A stretch of 64,000 nucleotides of DNA from Deltaproteobacteria bacterium. Its GTDB lineage: Bacteria; Desulfobacterota; Desulfobacteria; Desulfobacterales; Desulfatirhabdiaceae. A program made the translations under genes and the position numbers. The notes under the pieces were generated by a model that worked only from the letters and a program-made list of their open reading frames with translations, was not told where the DNA came from and made no database searches. The DNA is taken from NCBI GenBank assembly GCA_016219185.1, contig JACRBZ010000073.1, positions 1 through 64,000 on the forward strand, in the 5' to 3' direction. This document shows, piece by piece, positions 1-7,888 of this stretch. Numbering within the stretch: position 1 is the stretch's first letter; every line of letters begins with the position of its first letter.

Positions 1-20
1 GATGGGCCGCCTTCGGCGTC

Positions 21-145
21 CCATCGCCCCGGATGCGTAGCGCGCTCCAATTTATTCAGTGAGTCGAAGTCTGCACGTCCATGCCCATCAATCCGGATCG
101 AGCAGACGCGCTAAACCCGCGCGCTCCTCATCCGGGGCGTTGGCT
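21..145 (+). repeat. attC-like integron recombination site
   Basis: Imperfect palindrome. The arm at 25-45 (CGCCCCGGATG, three mismatches, AGCGCGC) is complementary to 119-139. The right end carries GTTGGCT at 139-145, close to the attC core consensus GTTRRRY. The long spacer makes it resemble the larger attC class. Its right half would be the left edge of the cassette holding the next three genes. That cassette's own 3' site should begin with the complement AGCCAAC, and AGCCAAT is found at 1558. The outer left end lies at the window edge, so the full site cannot be checked. I see no gene in 1-446. Confidence 0.5.
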
Positions 146-446
146 GATACTGAGAGAAAAGAAGAAAGAGTATAACTCGATGTTCAAGTTTTTTGTGTCA
201 GCTTCCAATTTTTACACCCTGTTGCAAAAATTATTCAATTTGAGCAGCCCTGCCGAAAGGACACGATTTATTTTTGCGACTCTTTTTCAAATTCGGGAAC
301 GATTTCTAATCGGATAGCTGGGTCTCCCTGGCCTCCACACCACCTGGAATGCGGGGCTGCACAAGATGCATTCAATATTGCAAAACCGGTGCGTATGATG
401 AAGCCTGCGCACCCTACGTAATCGGAAACTCAATGAGGAGGTGCTT

Positions 447-671
447 ATGCAAGCCATAGAATTTGAAACGCGGATTGATGAAAACGGTCACATTTGCGTG
501 CCGGAGGAGTTCCACAACGCCTATGGGAAACGTGCCCGCTTGGTTGTCCTTCTTCCAGACCAGGTGGAACCCCTGAAAAAAAGACGCCACCCCGGAAGCG
601 CCAAAGGAGTACTCTCGTTGCTATCTGAAGACGACGAGCATCTGAATGACTTTAAGGAGTATATGCCATGA
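447..671 (+). CDS. vapB: VapB-type antitoxin
   Basis: A 74-residue protein that overlaps the downstream PIN toxin by four bases (ATGA), the usual coupling of a type II antitoxin with its toxin. The N-terminus (MQAIEFETRIDENGHICVPE) looks like a small beta-rich DNA-binding antitoxin domain of the AbrB/VapB kind, and the charged C-terminus would bind the toxin. The start at 447 is preferred over an in-frame GTG at 441 because a strong GAGGAG Shine-Dalgarno sequence ends at 440. The family is assigned mainly from the toxin next door. The pair lies in a region divided by attC-like sites, a common place for toxin-antitoxin cassettes. Confidence 0.7.
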   Translation: MQAIEFETRIDENGHICVPEEFHNAYGKRARLVVLLPDQVEPLKKRRHPGSAKGVLSLLSEDDEHLNDFKEYMP

Positions 672-1054
672 GCCTGTTACTGGACACGCAGGCACTGCTC
701 TGGTTTCTCCTGGATGATCCCCGGTTGAGCGGCAACGCACAGGCTATCATAGTTGCCAATGAGGTGGCGATTTTCGTCAGCCCGGCAAGCATTTGGGAAA
801 TCGCCATCAAGATCAGTCTGGGCAAGTATGCGCTTCCCGCCCCTTTTGCACCGTTTTGGGGTGAACAGTTGCAGACCAACGACTTTTCGCTCTTGCCGAT
901 CTCGGTGTTTCATGCCGCACGCGTTGTGGATTTGCCATTCCATCACCGCGATCCATTCGACCGTTTGATCATTGCCCAGTCACTGGTGGAAGGAATGCCG
1001 GTGGTGAGTAGCGACGATACGTTTGATCGTTATGGCGTGGAGCGAGTCTGGTGA
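668..1054 (+). CDS. vapC: VapC-type PIN-domain toxin
   Basis: A 128-residue PIN-domain protein, full length for VapC. The acidic residues expected to bind Mg2+ are present: Asp6 in LLLDTQALLW, Glu44 in SIWEIAIK, Asp95/Asp98 in HRDPFDRLIIAQ and Asp116-117 in VSSDDTF. VapC proteins are ribonucleases that usually cut tRNA or rRNA and are neutralised by the cognate VapB. The motif spacing fits the PIN subgroup that begins LLLDTxxLLW. The gene overlaps its antitoxin, so both are almost certainly co-transcribed. The RNA target cannot be told from sequence. Confidence 0.88.
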   Translation: MSLLLDTQALLWFLLDDPRLSGNAQAIIVANEVAIFVSPASIWEIAIKISLGKYALPAPFAPFWGEQLQTNDFSLLPISVFHAARVVDLPFHHRDPFDRLIIAQSLVEGMPVVSSDDTFDRYGVERVW

Positions 1055-1213
1055 AAAGCGGGATGCGGAGTTTGGAAGCTTTCTGCTCGTGAGTCGGGCC
1101 ATGGCAACTAATTGATTAAATAAAAGATATGAAAAATGGTCCAACAAAAACATTCCGCGGACAAGTAGCAGATGTTGGTCGTCAGGACCTGGAAGTACAG
1201 AGAGGAGAGCACG

Positions 1214-1558
1214 ATGAGCAACGACCAGGTGGCACCTGAGACGAAAGGTGTTACGGTGAAGTTACTTGCAACGGTTGACCTTGGTCCTGAGATCGAGGGC
1301 ATGGCGGGGCGCCAACTTCGAATGCGTATGGTGACCATTGAGCCTGGAGGCGTCTTCGGCCCGATTCACGACCATAAAGACAGACCAGGCACCGTCTATA
1401 TACTACAAGGGACGATCACGGACCATCGCAATGGAGTCGCTACGGACTATGGGCCGGGAGTGGGCTGGCCCGAGGATAGGAACACCACGCACTGGCTTGA
1501 GAATAGAGGAACGATTCCAGCAGTGGAGATCTCGGTCGATATCGTCAGGCAAGAGTAA
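1214..1558 (+). CDS. Cupin-domain protein
   Basis: A 114-residue single-domain cupin. The metal-binding motif is visible around residues 55-75: HDHKDRPGTVYILQGTITDH, with spaced histidines. A second cupin motif ends near NTTHWLEN. The start at 1214 follows a GAGGAG ribosome site, and an upstream in-frame start at 1172 lacks one. Small cupins of this type include sensors, isomerases and quercetinase-like enzymes, so no substrate can be named. The TAA stop overlaps the first base of AGCCAAT at 1558, read here as the start of a degraded attC, so the gene would be the last one of the vapBC cassette. Confidence 0.75.
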   Translation: MSNDQVAPETKGVTVKLLATVDLGPEIEGMAGRQLRMRMVTIEPGGVFGPIHDHKDRPGTVYILQGTITDHRNGVATDYGPGVGWPEDRNTTHWLENRGTIPAVEISVDIVRQE

Positions 1559-1703
1559 GCCAATAGTGGAAAGGCCATCATCCAACATATTTAGTGAAAT
1601 TGGAACAGTGAAATCTGAGGGCAAACCCGATAACGGGAGTCCGAAGCCCAGCGTTCTCCGAGCGTAGTTCATGGGCGGCGGCAGGATACCCTTGGCGTTA
1701 GCC
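1558..1703 (+). repeat. Degraded attC-like site between cassettes
   Basis: AGCCAAT (1558-1564) begins at the last base of the cupin stop codon and GTTAGCC (1697-1703) lies 135 bases on. They are read as the outer core boxes of an attC. AGCCAAT is complementary to six of seven bases of GTTGGCT at 139-145, as expected if both ends belong to one cassette. The interior pairs poorly, so the site is probably decayed. No ORF of note lies between the cupin and mazE. Confidence 0.4.
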
Positions 1704-1725
1704 CTCAAATAACAATAAATATGAT

Positions 1726-1776
1726 TTGACGATCGATTCAATTGTGGGTATATTGTAATTACATTAACCACAATTG
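1726..1776 (+). promoter_or_regulatory. mazEF promoter and operator
   Basis: TTGACG (1726-1731), 17 bases, then TATATT (1749-1754) forms a good sigma70-type promoter. A perfect 9-bp inverted repeat, CAATTGTGG (1739-1747) and CCACAATTG (1768-1776), brackets the -10 element and start region. It ends at the Shine-Dalgarno GGAGG before mazE. The position fits an operator for autorepression by the MazE/MazF complex, which is known for this family. Confidence 0.7.
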
Positions 1777-1785
1777 GAGGCGAAA

Positions 1786-2040
1786 ATGACGACTTTAATC
1801 AGAATAGGAAATTCGCAGGGTATCCGTATTCCAAAGGCGGTAATCGAGCAAGCACGATTAGAAGACAAGCAATTGGAATTCAAAATAATCGACGACGGAT
1901 TGTTAATTCAACCTGTTAAGAAGAACAGAGAAGGCTGGAAAGAACAATTTGATAAAGCCCTTAAATCCCAGGAATCAAGCGAAGCGGATCAGGAGTGGTT
2001 AGATGCCCCATTGGTAGATGAAAGGGACTGGGAATGGTAA
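1786..2040 (+). CDS. mazE: MazE-like AbrB-family antitoxin
   Basis: An 84-residue antitoxin. Residues 1-45 form an AbrB/MazE DNA-binding fold (LIRIGNSQGIRIPKAVIEQA, then the LLIQP strand), followed by an acidic tail (EADQEWLDAPLVDERDWEW) typical of the toxin-blocking segment. The ATG at 1786 follows GGAGG at 1776-1780. The reading frame ends inside the first codons of mazF (seven-base overlap), so the two are translationally coupled. It probably represses its own promoter at the 1739-1776 palindrome. Confidence 0.85.
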   Translation: MTTLIRIGNSQGIRIPKAVIEQARLEDKQLEFKIIDDGLLIQPVKKNREGWKEQFDKALKSQESSEADQEWLDAPLVDERDWEW

Positions 2041-2363
2041 AAAAAGATGTTCATAGATTTGAGATTTGGCTGGTTCAACTTGATCCGACACAAGGTTCTG
2101 AAAATAAGAAAATAAGGCCTTGTGTTGTTATCTCCCCTGATGAGATGTCTGCACTGAAGACTGCGATTGTTGCTCCAATGACATCCAAAGGATTTAGCTA
2201 TCCAACCAGAATTCAATATACATTTCAGGATAAAATAGGATTGATCCTGCTTGACCAAATGAGAGCCGTTGACAAATCCAGGTTAATTCAAAAAGTTGGT
2301 GTAATTTCCCAAGGCGCGCAGATTGAAATTATCAATTGTTTGCAAGAGCTTTTCGCGTATTAA
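2034..2363 (+). CDS. mazF: MazF-type endoribonuclease toxin
   Basis: A 109-residue PemK/MazF-family toxin, normal length. The N-terminal strand FEIWLVQLDPTQGSE, the loop-plus-strand RPCVVISPDEM and the LDQMRAVDKSRL segment near the C-terminus are all diagnostic. MazF toxins cut single-stranded RNA at short sequence motifs. The cleavage specificity is not readable from the protein. The stop is followed after two bases by GGCTAAT at 2366, read as the start of this cassette's attC. Confidence 0.9.
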   Translation: MVKKDVHRFEIWLVQLDPTQGSENKKIRPCVVISPDEMSALKTAIVAPMTSKGFSYPTRIQYTFQDKIGLILLDQMRAVDKSRLIQKVGVISQGAQIEIINCLQELFAY

Positions 2364-2365
2364 GA

Positions 2366-2499
2366 GGCTAATCCATGTCCACGGCAAAACGGTATTCTTT
2401 TCGGATATAGTCCTGCACCGTTTTAATAGCATCATGAGCAGATCGTCCTGGCCGGAAACCAAAACCAAAAAGACGGGCGGCACAGTTCAACCGTTGGGC
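2366..2499 (+). repeat. attC-like boundary with an internal intron fragment
   Basis: GGCTAAT (2366-2372) is complementary to six of seven bases of GTTAGCC at 1697-1703, the left edge of the mazEF cassette. GTTGGGC (2493-2499) matches the attC right core GTTRRRY perfectly and would open the flavoredoxin cassette. Between the two lies a fragment of group II intron reverse transcriptase on the opposite strand. Group IIC-attC introns are known to insert into attC sites in this orientation, so this may be an attC that was invaded and then decayed. Confidence 0.5.
2368..2469 (-). pseudogene. Group II intron reverse transcriptase fragment
   Basis: Read on the minus strand, about 33 codons give FGFRPGRSAHDAIKTV, then QDYIRKEYRF and AVDMD before a stop. 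GFRPGRSAHDA and the following aspartate-containing strand (VDMD, normally followed by LEKFFD) are hallmarks of LtrA-type group II intron reverse transcriptases. Only this piece of the roughly 400-codon gene remains, and no maturase or domain V sequence is recognisable next to it, so it is a non-functional relic. Confidence 0.8.
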
Positions 2500-2566
2500 G
2501 CCTAATGACATTGAGCGGGCGAGCTTGGCCTGACCATCGGACAAAGGAATATCAAGAGGTGCTCTC

Positions 2567-3109
2567 ATGCGTGAGTTGAAACTGAGCAAGGCCTTTACCC
2601 TAATCGAATCAGGGCCTGTAGTCCTTGTGACAACCCACGATGGGCAGAAAGACAACATCATGACTATCTCCTGGACCATGGTGCTGGATTTCACTCCGGT
2701 GTTTGCCATCACCACGGGTGAATGGAATCACTCTTTCGCGGCGTTGCGAAAAAACAGGGAGTGTGTCATTGCCATTCCCACTGTTGACATGCTGGATAAG
2801 GTGGTAGGTATAGGGACGTGCTCTGGGAAAGACACAGATAAGTTTGCCAAGTTCAAGCTCACACCTGTGCAGGGCAAAATCGTCAGGTCGCCTTTGATCA
2901 AGGAGTGCCTCGCCAACATAGAGTGCAAGGTCATCGACATCGTTAAAAAGCACAATATTGTCGTGTTAGAGGCGGTTGCCGCATGCATCGATACCGCGCG
3001 CAAGGAGAAGCGCACGGTTCACGCTGTTGGCGACGGAACGTTCATTGTTGACGGGCGCAAGATTGACCGGAAGAAGATGATGACCTCCAAGCTCCCACCC
3101 GGCATTTAA
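2567..3109 (+). CDS. Flavoredoxin-like flavin reductase domain protein
   Basis: A 180-residue protein of the flavin-reductase-like (DIM6/NTAB) family, which includes the flavoredoxins of sulfate reducers. The FMN-binding core lies in residues 15-115: PVVLVTTHDGQKDNIMTISW, TPVFAITTGEWNHSFAAL and the following NRECVIAIPTVDMLDKV. Such proteins bind FMN and shuttle electrons or reduce flavin. The partner is not identifiable. It is alone on its strand, lies between GTTGGGC (2493) and a well-formed attC (3165-3234), and so appears to be a single-gene cassette. Confidence 0.8.
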   Translation: MRELKLSKAFTLIESGPVVLVTTHDGQKDNIMTISWTMVLDFTPVFAITTGEWNHSFAALRKNRECVIAIPTVDMLDKVVGIGTCSGKDTDKFAKFKLTPVQGKIVRSPLIKECLANIECKVIDIVKKHNIVVLEAVAACIDTARKEKRTVHAVGDGTFIVDGRKIDRKKMMTSKLPPGI

Positions 3110-3164
3110 CGTTCATTGGCCTGCCACGAGGAAATTCGGGGAGCAAAATGAAAAGCACGGCGGC

Positions 3165-3234
3165 GCCCAATATGCGTTTCACCGGAAATCTTTTCCGCTG
3201 AGCTCCAAAGTTTCCGGTGAACTTAACGTTGGGC
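3165..3234 (+). repeat. attC integron recombination site
   Basis: A 70-bp structured site and the clearest in the left array. Outer boxes are GCCCAAT (3165-3171) and GTTGGGC (3228-3234). Inner arms TTCACCGGAAA (3178-3188) and TTTCCGGTGAA (3211-3221) are perfectly complementary, with unpaired bases between outer and inner boxes as in genuine attC hairpins. The left box is complementary to six of seven bases of GTTGGGC at 2493, the left edge of the flavoredoxin cassette. Confidence 0.75.
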
Positions 3235-3301
3235 AAAAAAATCCCTTGAAATGGCAGGGAATCGAGTGGAGTGGAAGATCGGAGTGGAATGAAAAGAAAA
3301 A

Positions 3302-3577
3302 TTAGATCAAAGCTACCTGGATATGTCGTCCAACCGCTTTGGCAAATTTTTCAAGTGTTGATAACCGAATATCAATGGCATGGTTTTCCATTCTGGAAAT
3401 AACCGATTTGGTCGTGTGGAGCTCATTGGCGATTTGCTCTTGGGTCATTCCTGCTTCAACGCGAGCCTGTTTTAATAATAATCCAAGTTTAAATGTTTCA
3501 AATCGCTCGTTGTAATTTTGCCAAAATTCAGGAGCTTCTTTCATGCGTTTATTTTTATATTTTTGTAAGTCGCTCAT
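3302..3577 (-). CDS. higA: HigA-like HTH antitoxin
   Basis: A 91-residue XRE-family protein. The helix-turn-helix is at about residues 35-85: LLLKQARVEAGMTQEQIANE, then LHTTKSVISRMENHAIDIRL. The start at 3577 follows AAGGAGATAATT, a strong ribosome site, and replaces a longer in-frame start at 3616. It begins three bases after the toxin stop, the toxin-first order typical of higBA. HigA normally represses its own operon and binds HigB. The pair runs opposite to the other cassettes, as many toxin-antitoxin cassettes do because they carry their own promoter. Confidence 0.85.
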   Translation of the reverse strand: MSDLQKYKNKRMKEAPEFWQNYNERFETFKLGLLLKQARVEAGMTQEQIANELHTTKSVISRMENHAIDIRLSTLEKFAKAVGRHIQVALI

Positions 3578-3579
3578 AA

Positions 3580-3927
3580 TTATCTCCTTCTTGTGAAATA
3601 TTCTTTCTTGCGACATTCGGCTATTTTAATTTCTTTGGCTGGTGTTTTCTGGGTTTTCTTGGTGAAAGCATGATTCAAAATTATCAAGTCATTCCCATCA
3701 AAGAATCCAAACAAACGAAAAATGTTATTTCCGTATTGTATCCGTGCTTCCCAAATGTCGTCAGTCGCTTCCAGTTTCTTGAAAAATTTACTGGGGACAA
3801 TATCGAGATTTTCAATGAGATCAAGAACAAAGAAAACCTTCTCCATCTGCTTATTGGACAGGGTGTCAAGATAGTCCTGAACTGGGCAGTCACCATTTTC
3901 AAGGTGGTAGAAATTAATTTTTCTCAT
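3580..3927 (-). CDS. higB: HigB-like RelE-superfamily toxin
   Basis: A 115-residue toxin of the phage Gp49/HigB type. Diagnostic segments are CPVQDYLDTLSNKQMEKVFF, FKKLEATDDIWEARIQYGN, NIFRLFGFFDG and LIILNHAFTKKTQKTP, the last holding the basic catalytic face. HigB toxins are ribosome-dependent mRNA nucleases. It is encoded directly upstream of higA. No good Shine-Dalgarno sequence precedes the ATG at 3927, so the mRNA may start very close to it. Confidence 0.87.
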   Translation of the reverse strand: MRKINFYHLENGDCPVQDYLDTLSNKQMEKVFFVLDLIENLDIVPSKFFKKLEATDDIWEARIQYGNNIFRLFGFFDGNDLIILNHAFTKKTQKTPAKEIKIAECRKKEYFTRRR

Positions 3928-3992
3928 ATACTAAAGTTAGCTTAGTTGCGAACAAATAGCAAGCCTCTACTTTCAACATATTGAAATAAAAT

Positions 3993-3999
3993 GCCCAAC
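3993..3999 (+). repeat. attC left-box remnant
   Basis: GCCCAAC is a perfect RYYYAAC box and the exact reverse complement of GTTGGGC at 3228-3234, the left edge of the higBA cassette. I find no convincing right half downstream, so this is probably the truncated end of the cassette array. Confidence 0.4.
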
Positions 4000-4060
4000 G
4001 AATAAGGATGAACGGGGGGTGCTGGTTCTGGGCAACTTCTTCCATAAATACGCTTTTGTC

Positions 4061-4096
4061 TTGACACGTAGTTACGATGTGGCTATATCGTAACTA
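4061..4096 (+). promoter_or_regulatory. Orphan promoter with palindromic operator
   Basis: TTGACA (4061-4066), 17 bases, TATATC (4084-4089) is a strong sigma70-type promoter. A perfect 10-bp inverted repeat, TAGTTACGAT (4069-4078) and ATCGTAACTA (4087-4096), overlaps the spacer and the -10. This is the usual design of a toxin-antitoxin or XRE-regulated promoter, but no plausible gene follows on the plus strand before 4716. Between higB (start 3927) and 4716 I otherwise see only the hairpin at 4417 and no supportable gene. Confidence 0.55.
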
Positions 4097-4416
4097 TATT
4101 CTGCAGGCTGCTTTCGTCTTGACCTGGGCGTCTGCGTTCAATCGGCCTTTCCTGAATTCACATTCAAAGAACAGGCGACAATGCAACCATTTAAGATAGC
4201 GATACCATGCGACTAGCAAATATATTTCTTCCATTAGGCTGAGGAACATATCGGGAGCCCGGGCGGCTTCCCGTTGTGATCTTGTTCGCAGCTTCTCAGC
4301 CCTAATCCTCGCATTGCCTCCCTGGAGTCCGGCCCGGAATTCTGCGGCCGGATTTTTTATTTCAGATACCATTCAAATTTCATACTGAGTCGTGGTGCTG
4401 GCGTAGCGTTCATTTT

Positions 4417-4457
4417 TGAGGGCGCCAAAGGTATTTCCAATAACCTTTGTGCCCTCA
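4417..4457. repeat. Long hairpin in gene-free stretch
   Basis: TGAGGGC (4417-4423) pairs with GCCCTCA (4451-4457), and CAAAGGT (4426-4432) pairs with ACCTTTG (4443-4449). This gives a 14-bp stem with a small bulge. It lacks a T tract on either strand, so it is not a standard terminator. Confidence 0.5.
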
Positions 4458-4715
4458 ATGAATCCGCCTTTGGATCCGACCTCTCGGCAAAAGCGAAGGC
4501 AATGCTTTGCGCTTGCACAGGTTCAGTCCTGAATAAAAATTATCCGGAAGGATTCACCCACGGAATCTGTCGGAAAGCCGTCTTGATTTTTATGGGAAAT
4601 CGCCATTGACAACAGCAGTATATCAGATTATTTATTATAGATAAAATATATAGTTATTATTCGCTATGTGCATTATATTTTTATCTATTATTCACTATTA
4701 CTATTGGAGGACATT

Positions 4716-5033
4716 ATGGTTGAGGTTACAGCATCAGCGACAAGCCAGATCACGGAATATTTCAAAGACAAAGAAATAGCTCCAATTCGTATTTTCTTAA
4801 ATGAAGGCGGTTGCGGCGGGCCAAGCATTGCAATGGCGCTGGATGAGCAAAAAACCACGGATGACGTGTTTGAAATTGATGGGTTCACCTACATCGTTGA
4901 CAAGCAGTTCATGGAGAAAGCCAAACCCATTAAGGTCGATTTCCTGGTGAACGGCTTCAAGCTGGATTGCGCCATTAAATTTTCTTCAGGGTGCTCCAGT
5001 TGCGGAACCGCCGGGTCATGTTGTTCTGATTGA
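4716..5033 (+). CDS. HesB-like iron-sulfur/selenoprotein-family protein (Cys form)
   Basis: A 105-residue HesB/IscA-related protein. The core segment FLNEGGCGGPSIAMALDE (about residues 27-44) matches the small HesB-like family in which several members carry selenocysteine at the position of this first cysteine. Here the codon is TGC, so it is the Cys form. The second cysteine region is unusual: SSGCSSCGTAGSCC near the C-terminus replaces the CGC of A-type carriers. Start 4716 follows GGAGG. A role in iron-sulfur cluster metabolism is inferred from the family. It is monocistronic and convergent with the formate-dehydrogenase-like locus. Confidence 0.8.
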   Translation: MVEVTASATSQITEYFKDKEIAPIRIFLNEGGCGGPSIAMALDEQKTTDDVFEIDGFTYIVDKQFMEKAKPIKVDFLVNGFKLDCAIKFSSGCSSCGTAGSCCSD

Positions 5034-5121
5034 TCAACTATCAACGGATAAGAGAATCCCAGGCATTGATATATGTTTGGGCATCCCACAAAAAACTATC
5101 CGCGGCAAACACGGAAAGCAC

Positions 5122-5155
5122 TTTGTAGGGGTTCAAAACATTGAGCCCCTACAAA
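5122..5155. repeat. Hairpin between convergent genes
   Basis: TTTGTAGGGG (5122-5131) pairs perfectly with CCCCTACAAA (5146-5155) across a 14-base loop, followed on the plus strand by more A residues. It lies between the ends of the HesB-like gene and the minus-strand fdh-like gene. With A rather than T after the stem on the plus strand, it could act as a weak terminator at best. Confidence 0.5.
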
Positions 5156-5215
5156 AAAAGTTTATCGCATCTTCCCGAACTATGTCCGGTCGCCATCAGG
5201 ATTTGCCGCATCTTC

Positions 5216-7888
5216 CTATTTTTCAATACTTATGGCGCACGCCTTAAACTCCGCGGTCATCGTGACCGGATCGAGGGCGGGATTGGTGAGCCAGTTGGCG
5301 CAGGTTTCCCGGAAATGAAACGACATCCAGACCATGCCCTGCGGAACTTCCCCGGTAATATTGGCCTTGATCGATACCTCTCCCCGCCGGGATTTCACCC
5401 GTATGGTTTCTCCCTGCAGAATTCCCAGAGCACCCGCGTCCGCAAAGGATATATCCGCAGTCTCTTCGCTTAACAGATCGTTCAAGCCTACACAACGCCC
5501 GGTCTGGGTGCGGGTGTGATAATGGGTAAGGCGCCTGCCGGTGCTGAGAACAAGCGGATAGTCTTTGTCGGCAACTTCGGCCGGCGGTGTCCAGTCCACC
5601 GGAATGAACTGCCCCAGACCGCAGGAAAACTTCCCATCTTTATGAAGAAAGCAGGTGCCGGGATGTGCTTCGTCGGTGCAGGGGAACTGGAGACCATCGC
5701 CTTCAAGCCGGGAGTATTTGATGCCGGTCAGCGGCGGGGCGAGCTGGGAAACCTCGTTGTCCCAGATTTCGCGGGCGCTGTCGGACGGCCAGTCCTGCCC
5801 CATGCGTTTGGCGATCTGTTTGAAGATCCACCAGTTGGGCTTGGCATCCCCCGGCGGAGGGCTGGCGGTTCTGACCCGGCTGATCCGTCGCTCGCTGCTT
5901 GCAAATGTTCCGTCGTTTTCGCTCCAGGCGGCGGCCGGCAGGATCACATGCGCAAAGCGGGTGGTCTCGGTCTGAAAAATATCCTGGCACACGAGAAATT
6001 CCGCACTTGCCAGCTCGTGCTCGACTTTTCGAATGTCCGGCTCGGTATTGGCCAGGTTTTCGCCGAATATATAAAGACCTTTGATGGCGCCGGTTACCAG
6101 GCCGTCCATCATCTGGGGAATCATCAGGCCGTTTTTATCGGGCAAATGATCGACGTTCCAGGCTTTTTCAAATTTCGCCCGCGCCTCCGGGTCGATCACC
6201 TTCAGGTATCCGGGGAACACGTTGGGCAGTGCCCCCATGTCGCAGGCGCCCTGAACATTGTTCTGACCCCGAAGCGGATTCACGCCGCCACATTCCATTC
6301 CCATATTTCCCAGAAGCATCTGCAGGTTGGCCGTGGATACCACGTTGTTTCTGCCGCAGGTGTGCTCGGTGATCCCCAGTGTATAGCAGAGCATGCAGGG
6401 TTTGACCGAAGCTAGTCTGCGGGCGATGTCCCGGATCATGTCCGGACTGACGCCGCAGATTTTTGAAGCCTCCTCGGGCGGATAGGTTAAAACTTTTTCT
6501 TTCAGCTCCTTGAATCCGATGGTGCAGGAATCAACGAATTTCTGGTCATAAAGGTCTTCCTGAATCAGCACGTGCATGAGGCTGTTTAAAAATGAGATGT
6601 CGCTCCCCACCTTGATTTGGGCATGAACATGGGCAAAGTCAGCAAGTTTATGCTTTCGGGGATCCACCAGAATAAGCTGAGCGCCATTCATCACCGCATT
6701 TTTCAAAAATGTTGCGGCAACCGGATGCGCTTCGGTCATATTGGAGCCGATCACCATAAACATTTTGGCTTTGGCGAACTCGGCAAACGAATTGGTCATT
6801 GCGCCTGTGCCAAAAGAGGCCGCAAGCCCGGCGACAGTCGGCGCATGACAGGTCCGTGCGCAGTGATCGATATTGTTGGTTCCGATCACCGCGCGGAAAA
6901 GCTTTTGCATATTATAGGAATCTTCATTGATGCTTCTGGCGCAACTGATACCGGCAAGCGCATCCGGGCCATGCTTAACGATGATTTCCGTAAATTTTTG
7001 GGCCACCAGATCCAGAGCCTCATCCCAGGAAGCTTCCCGAAACCGGCCGTTTTCTTTGATCAACGGGGTCTTCAGCCGATCTTCGGAATAAATGAAATCA
7101 TATCCGAATCGGCCTTTGACACATAATCGCCCCTTGTTGGGTTCGGCATCTTCAACGCCGGTCACCTGGACAATCTTCCCGTTCTTAATATGCAGCAATT
7201 GCTGGCATCCGACACCGCAATAGGGACAGGTGGTACGTATCTGCGTTGTTTACCACGCCCGCCAGCGAAATGTGGATTTTTTTTCGAGCATGCCGCCCAC
7301 GGGGCATACCTGTACGCACTCGCCGCAAGAAACGCATTTGTCCCGGTTAAAGGAAAGTTGAGGTCCATCTTCCGTATTTTCGATATCAAGGGCGCCGATG
7401 TTCTGTATTTCCTTGCAGGCACTGACGCAACGCAGGCATAAAATACAGCGCTCGGGCCAATGCTTGATAAAGGTTGTCTGATATGCCGAAATATAATTTC
7501 GATTGGGCGCCTGACAATCGATGCTTTTTATATCAAATTCGAAAGTAAGATCCTGAAGCTTGCATGCCCCGGCCTTGTCGCATACAGGGCAATCCAGCGG
7601 ATGGTTGACCAGAATCAGCTTCAATGCTTCCTGACGCATTTGAAAAAGGCGATCCGACTGGGTTGTGACCGACATGCCGTCTTCAATCGGCGTTGTACAA
7701 GCGGTCACGGGCTCGGATTGCCCATCCACTTCGACAACGCACAAGCGGCAAGATCCGATTGGGTTTAATCTTTCATGATAGCAGAGCGTTGGAATTAATA
7801 TGCCTGCATTTTTTGCAGCCTCAAGAATTGTGATGCCTTTTGAAGTGATTACATCCTTGTTGTCAATCGTCAGCCGAATCATGTTCAT
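5216..7888 (-). pseudogene. Formate dehydrogenase-like alpha subunit, interrupted by TAA
   Basis: Homologue of the intact gene at 9116-11791, about 890 codons. An in-frame TAA at 7250-7252 sits where the paralogue has GAA (FRWRAW-stop-TTQIRTT against FRWRSW-E-TTRIRTT). Residues 1-212 hold the NuoG-like [2Fe-2S] domain, the Cys3His motif and two 4Fe-4S motifs (CILCLRCVSAC, CVSCGECVQVC). The part after the stop holds CPYCGVGC, the molybdopterin domains and the active-site region DHCARTCHAP, with Cys where other formate dehydrogenases have selenocysteine. No start codon lies between the TAA and CPYCGVGC, so reinitiation would lose that cluster. TAA is not known to encode Sec. It is either a recent pseudogene, a sequencing error, or now a separate 212-residue ferredoxin-like protein. 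Confidence 0.8.

Noticed and set aside
81..317. Plus-strand ORF of 78 codons at the left edge
   Set aside because: It runs through the attC-like palindrome, has no ribosome site and resembles no protein I know.
4094..4372. Minus-strand ORF of 92 codons
   Set aside because: No ribosome site, no recognisable domain, and a composition unlike its neighbours. It lies in a decayed region.
5031..5033. TGA at the end of the HesB-like gene as a Sec codon
   Set aside because: Read-through adds only five residues before TAA, and the family's Sec position is the first cysteine, which is TGC here.
5516..6415. Plus-strand ORF of about 300 codons opposite the interrupted fdh-like gene
   Set aside because: It is an antisense shadow of a strongly conserved coding sequence. 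The same kind of shadow occurs at 10262-11029 over the paralogue.
7250..7252. In-frame stop in the fdh-like gene as a selenocysteine codon
   Set aside because: The codon is TAA, not TGA. It lies between the ferredoxin domain and CPYCGVGC, and the Sec/Cys position further on is occupied by Cys.
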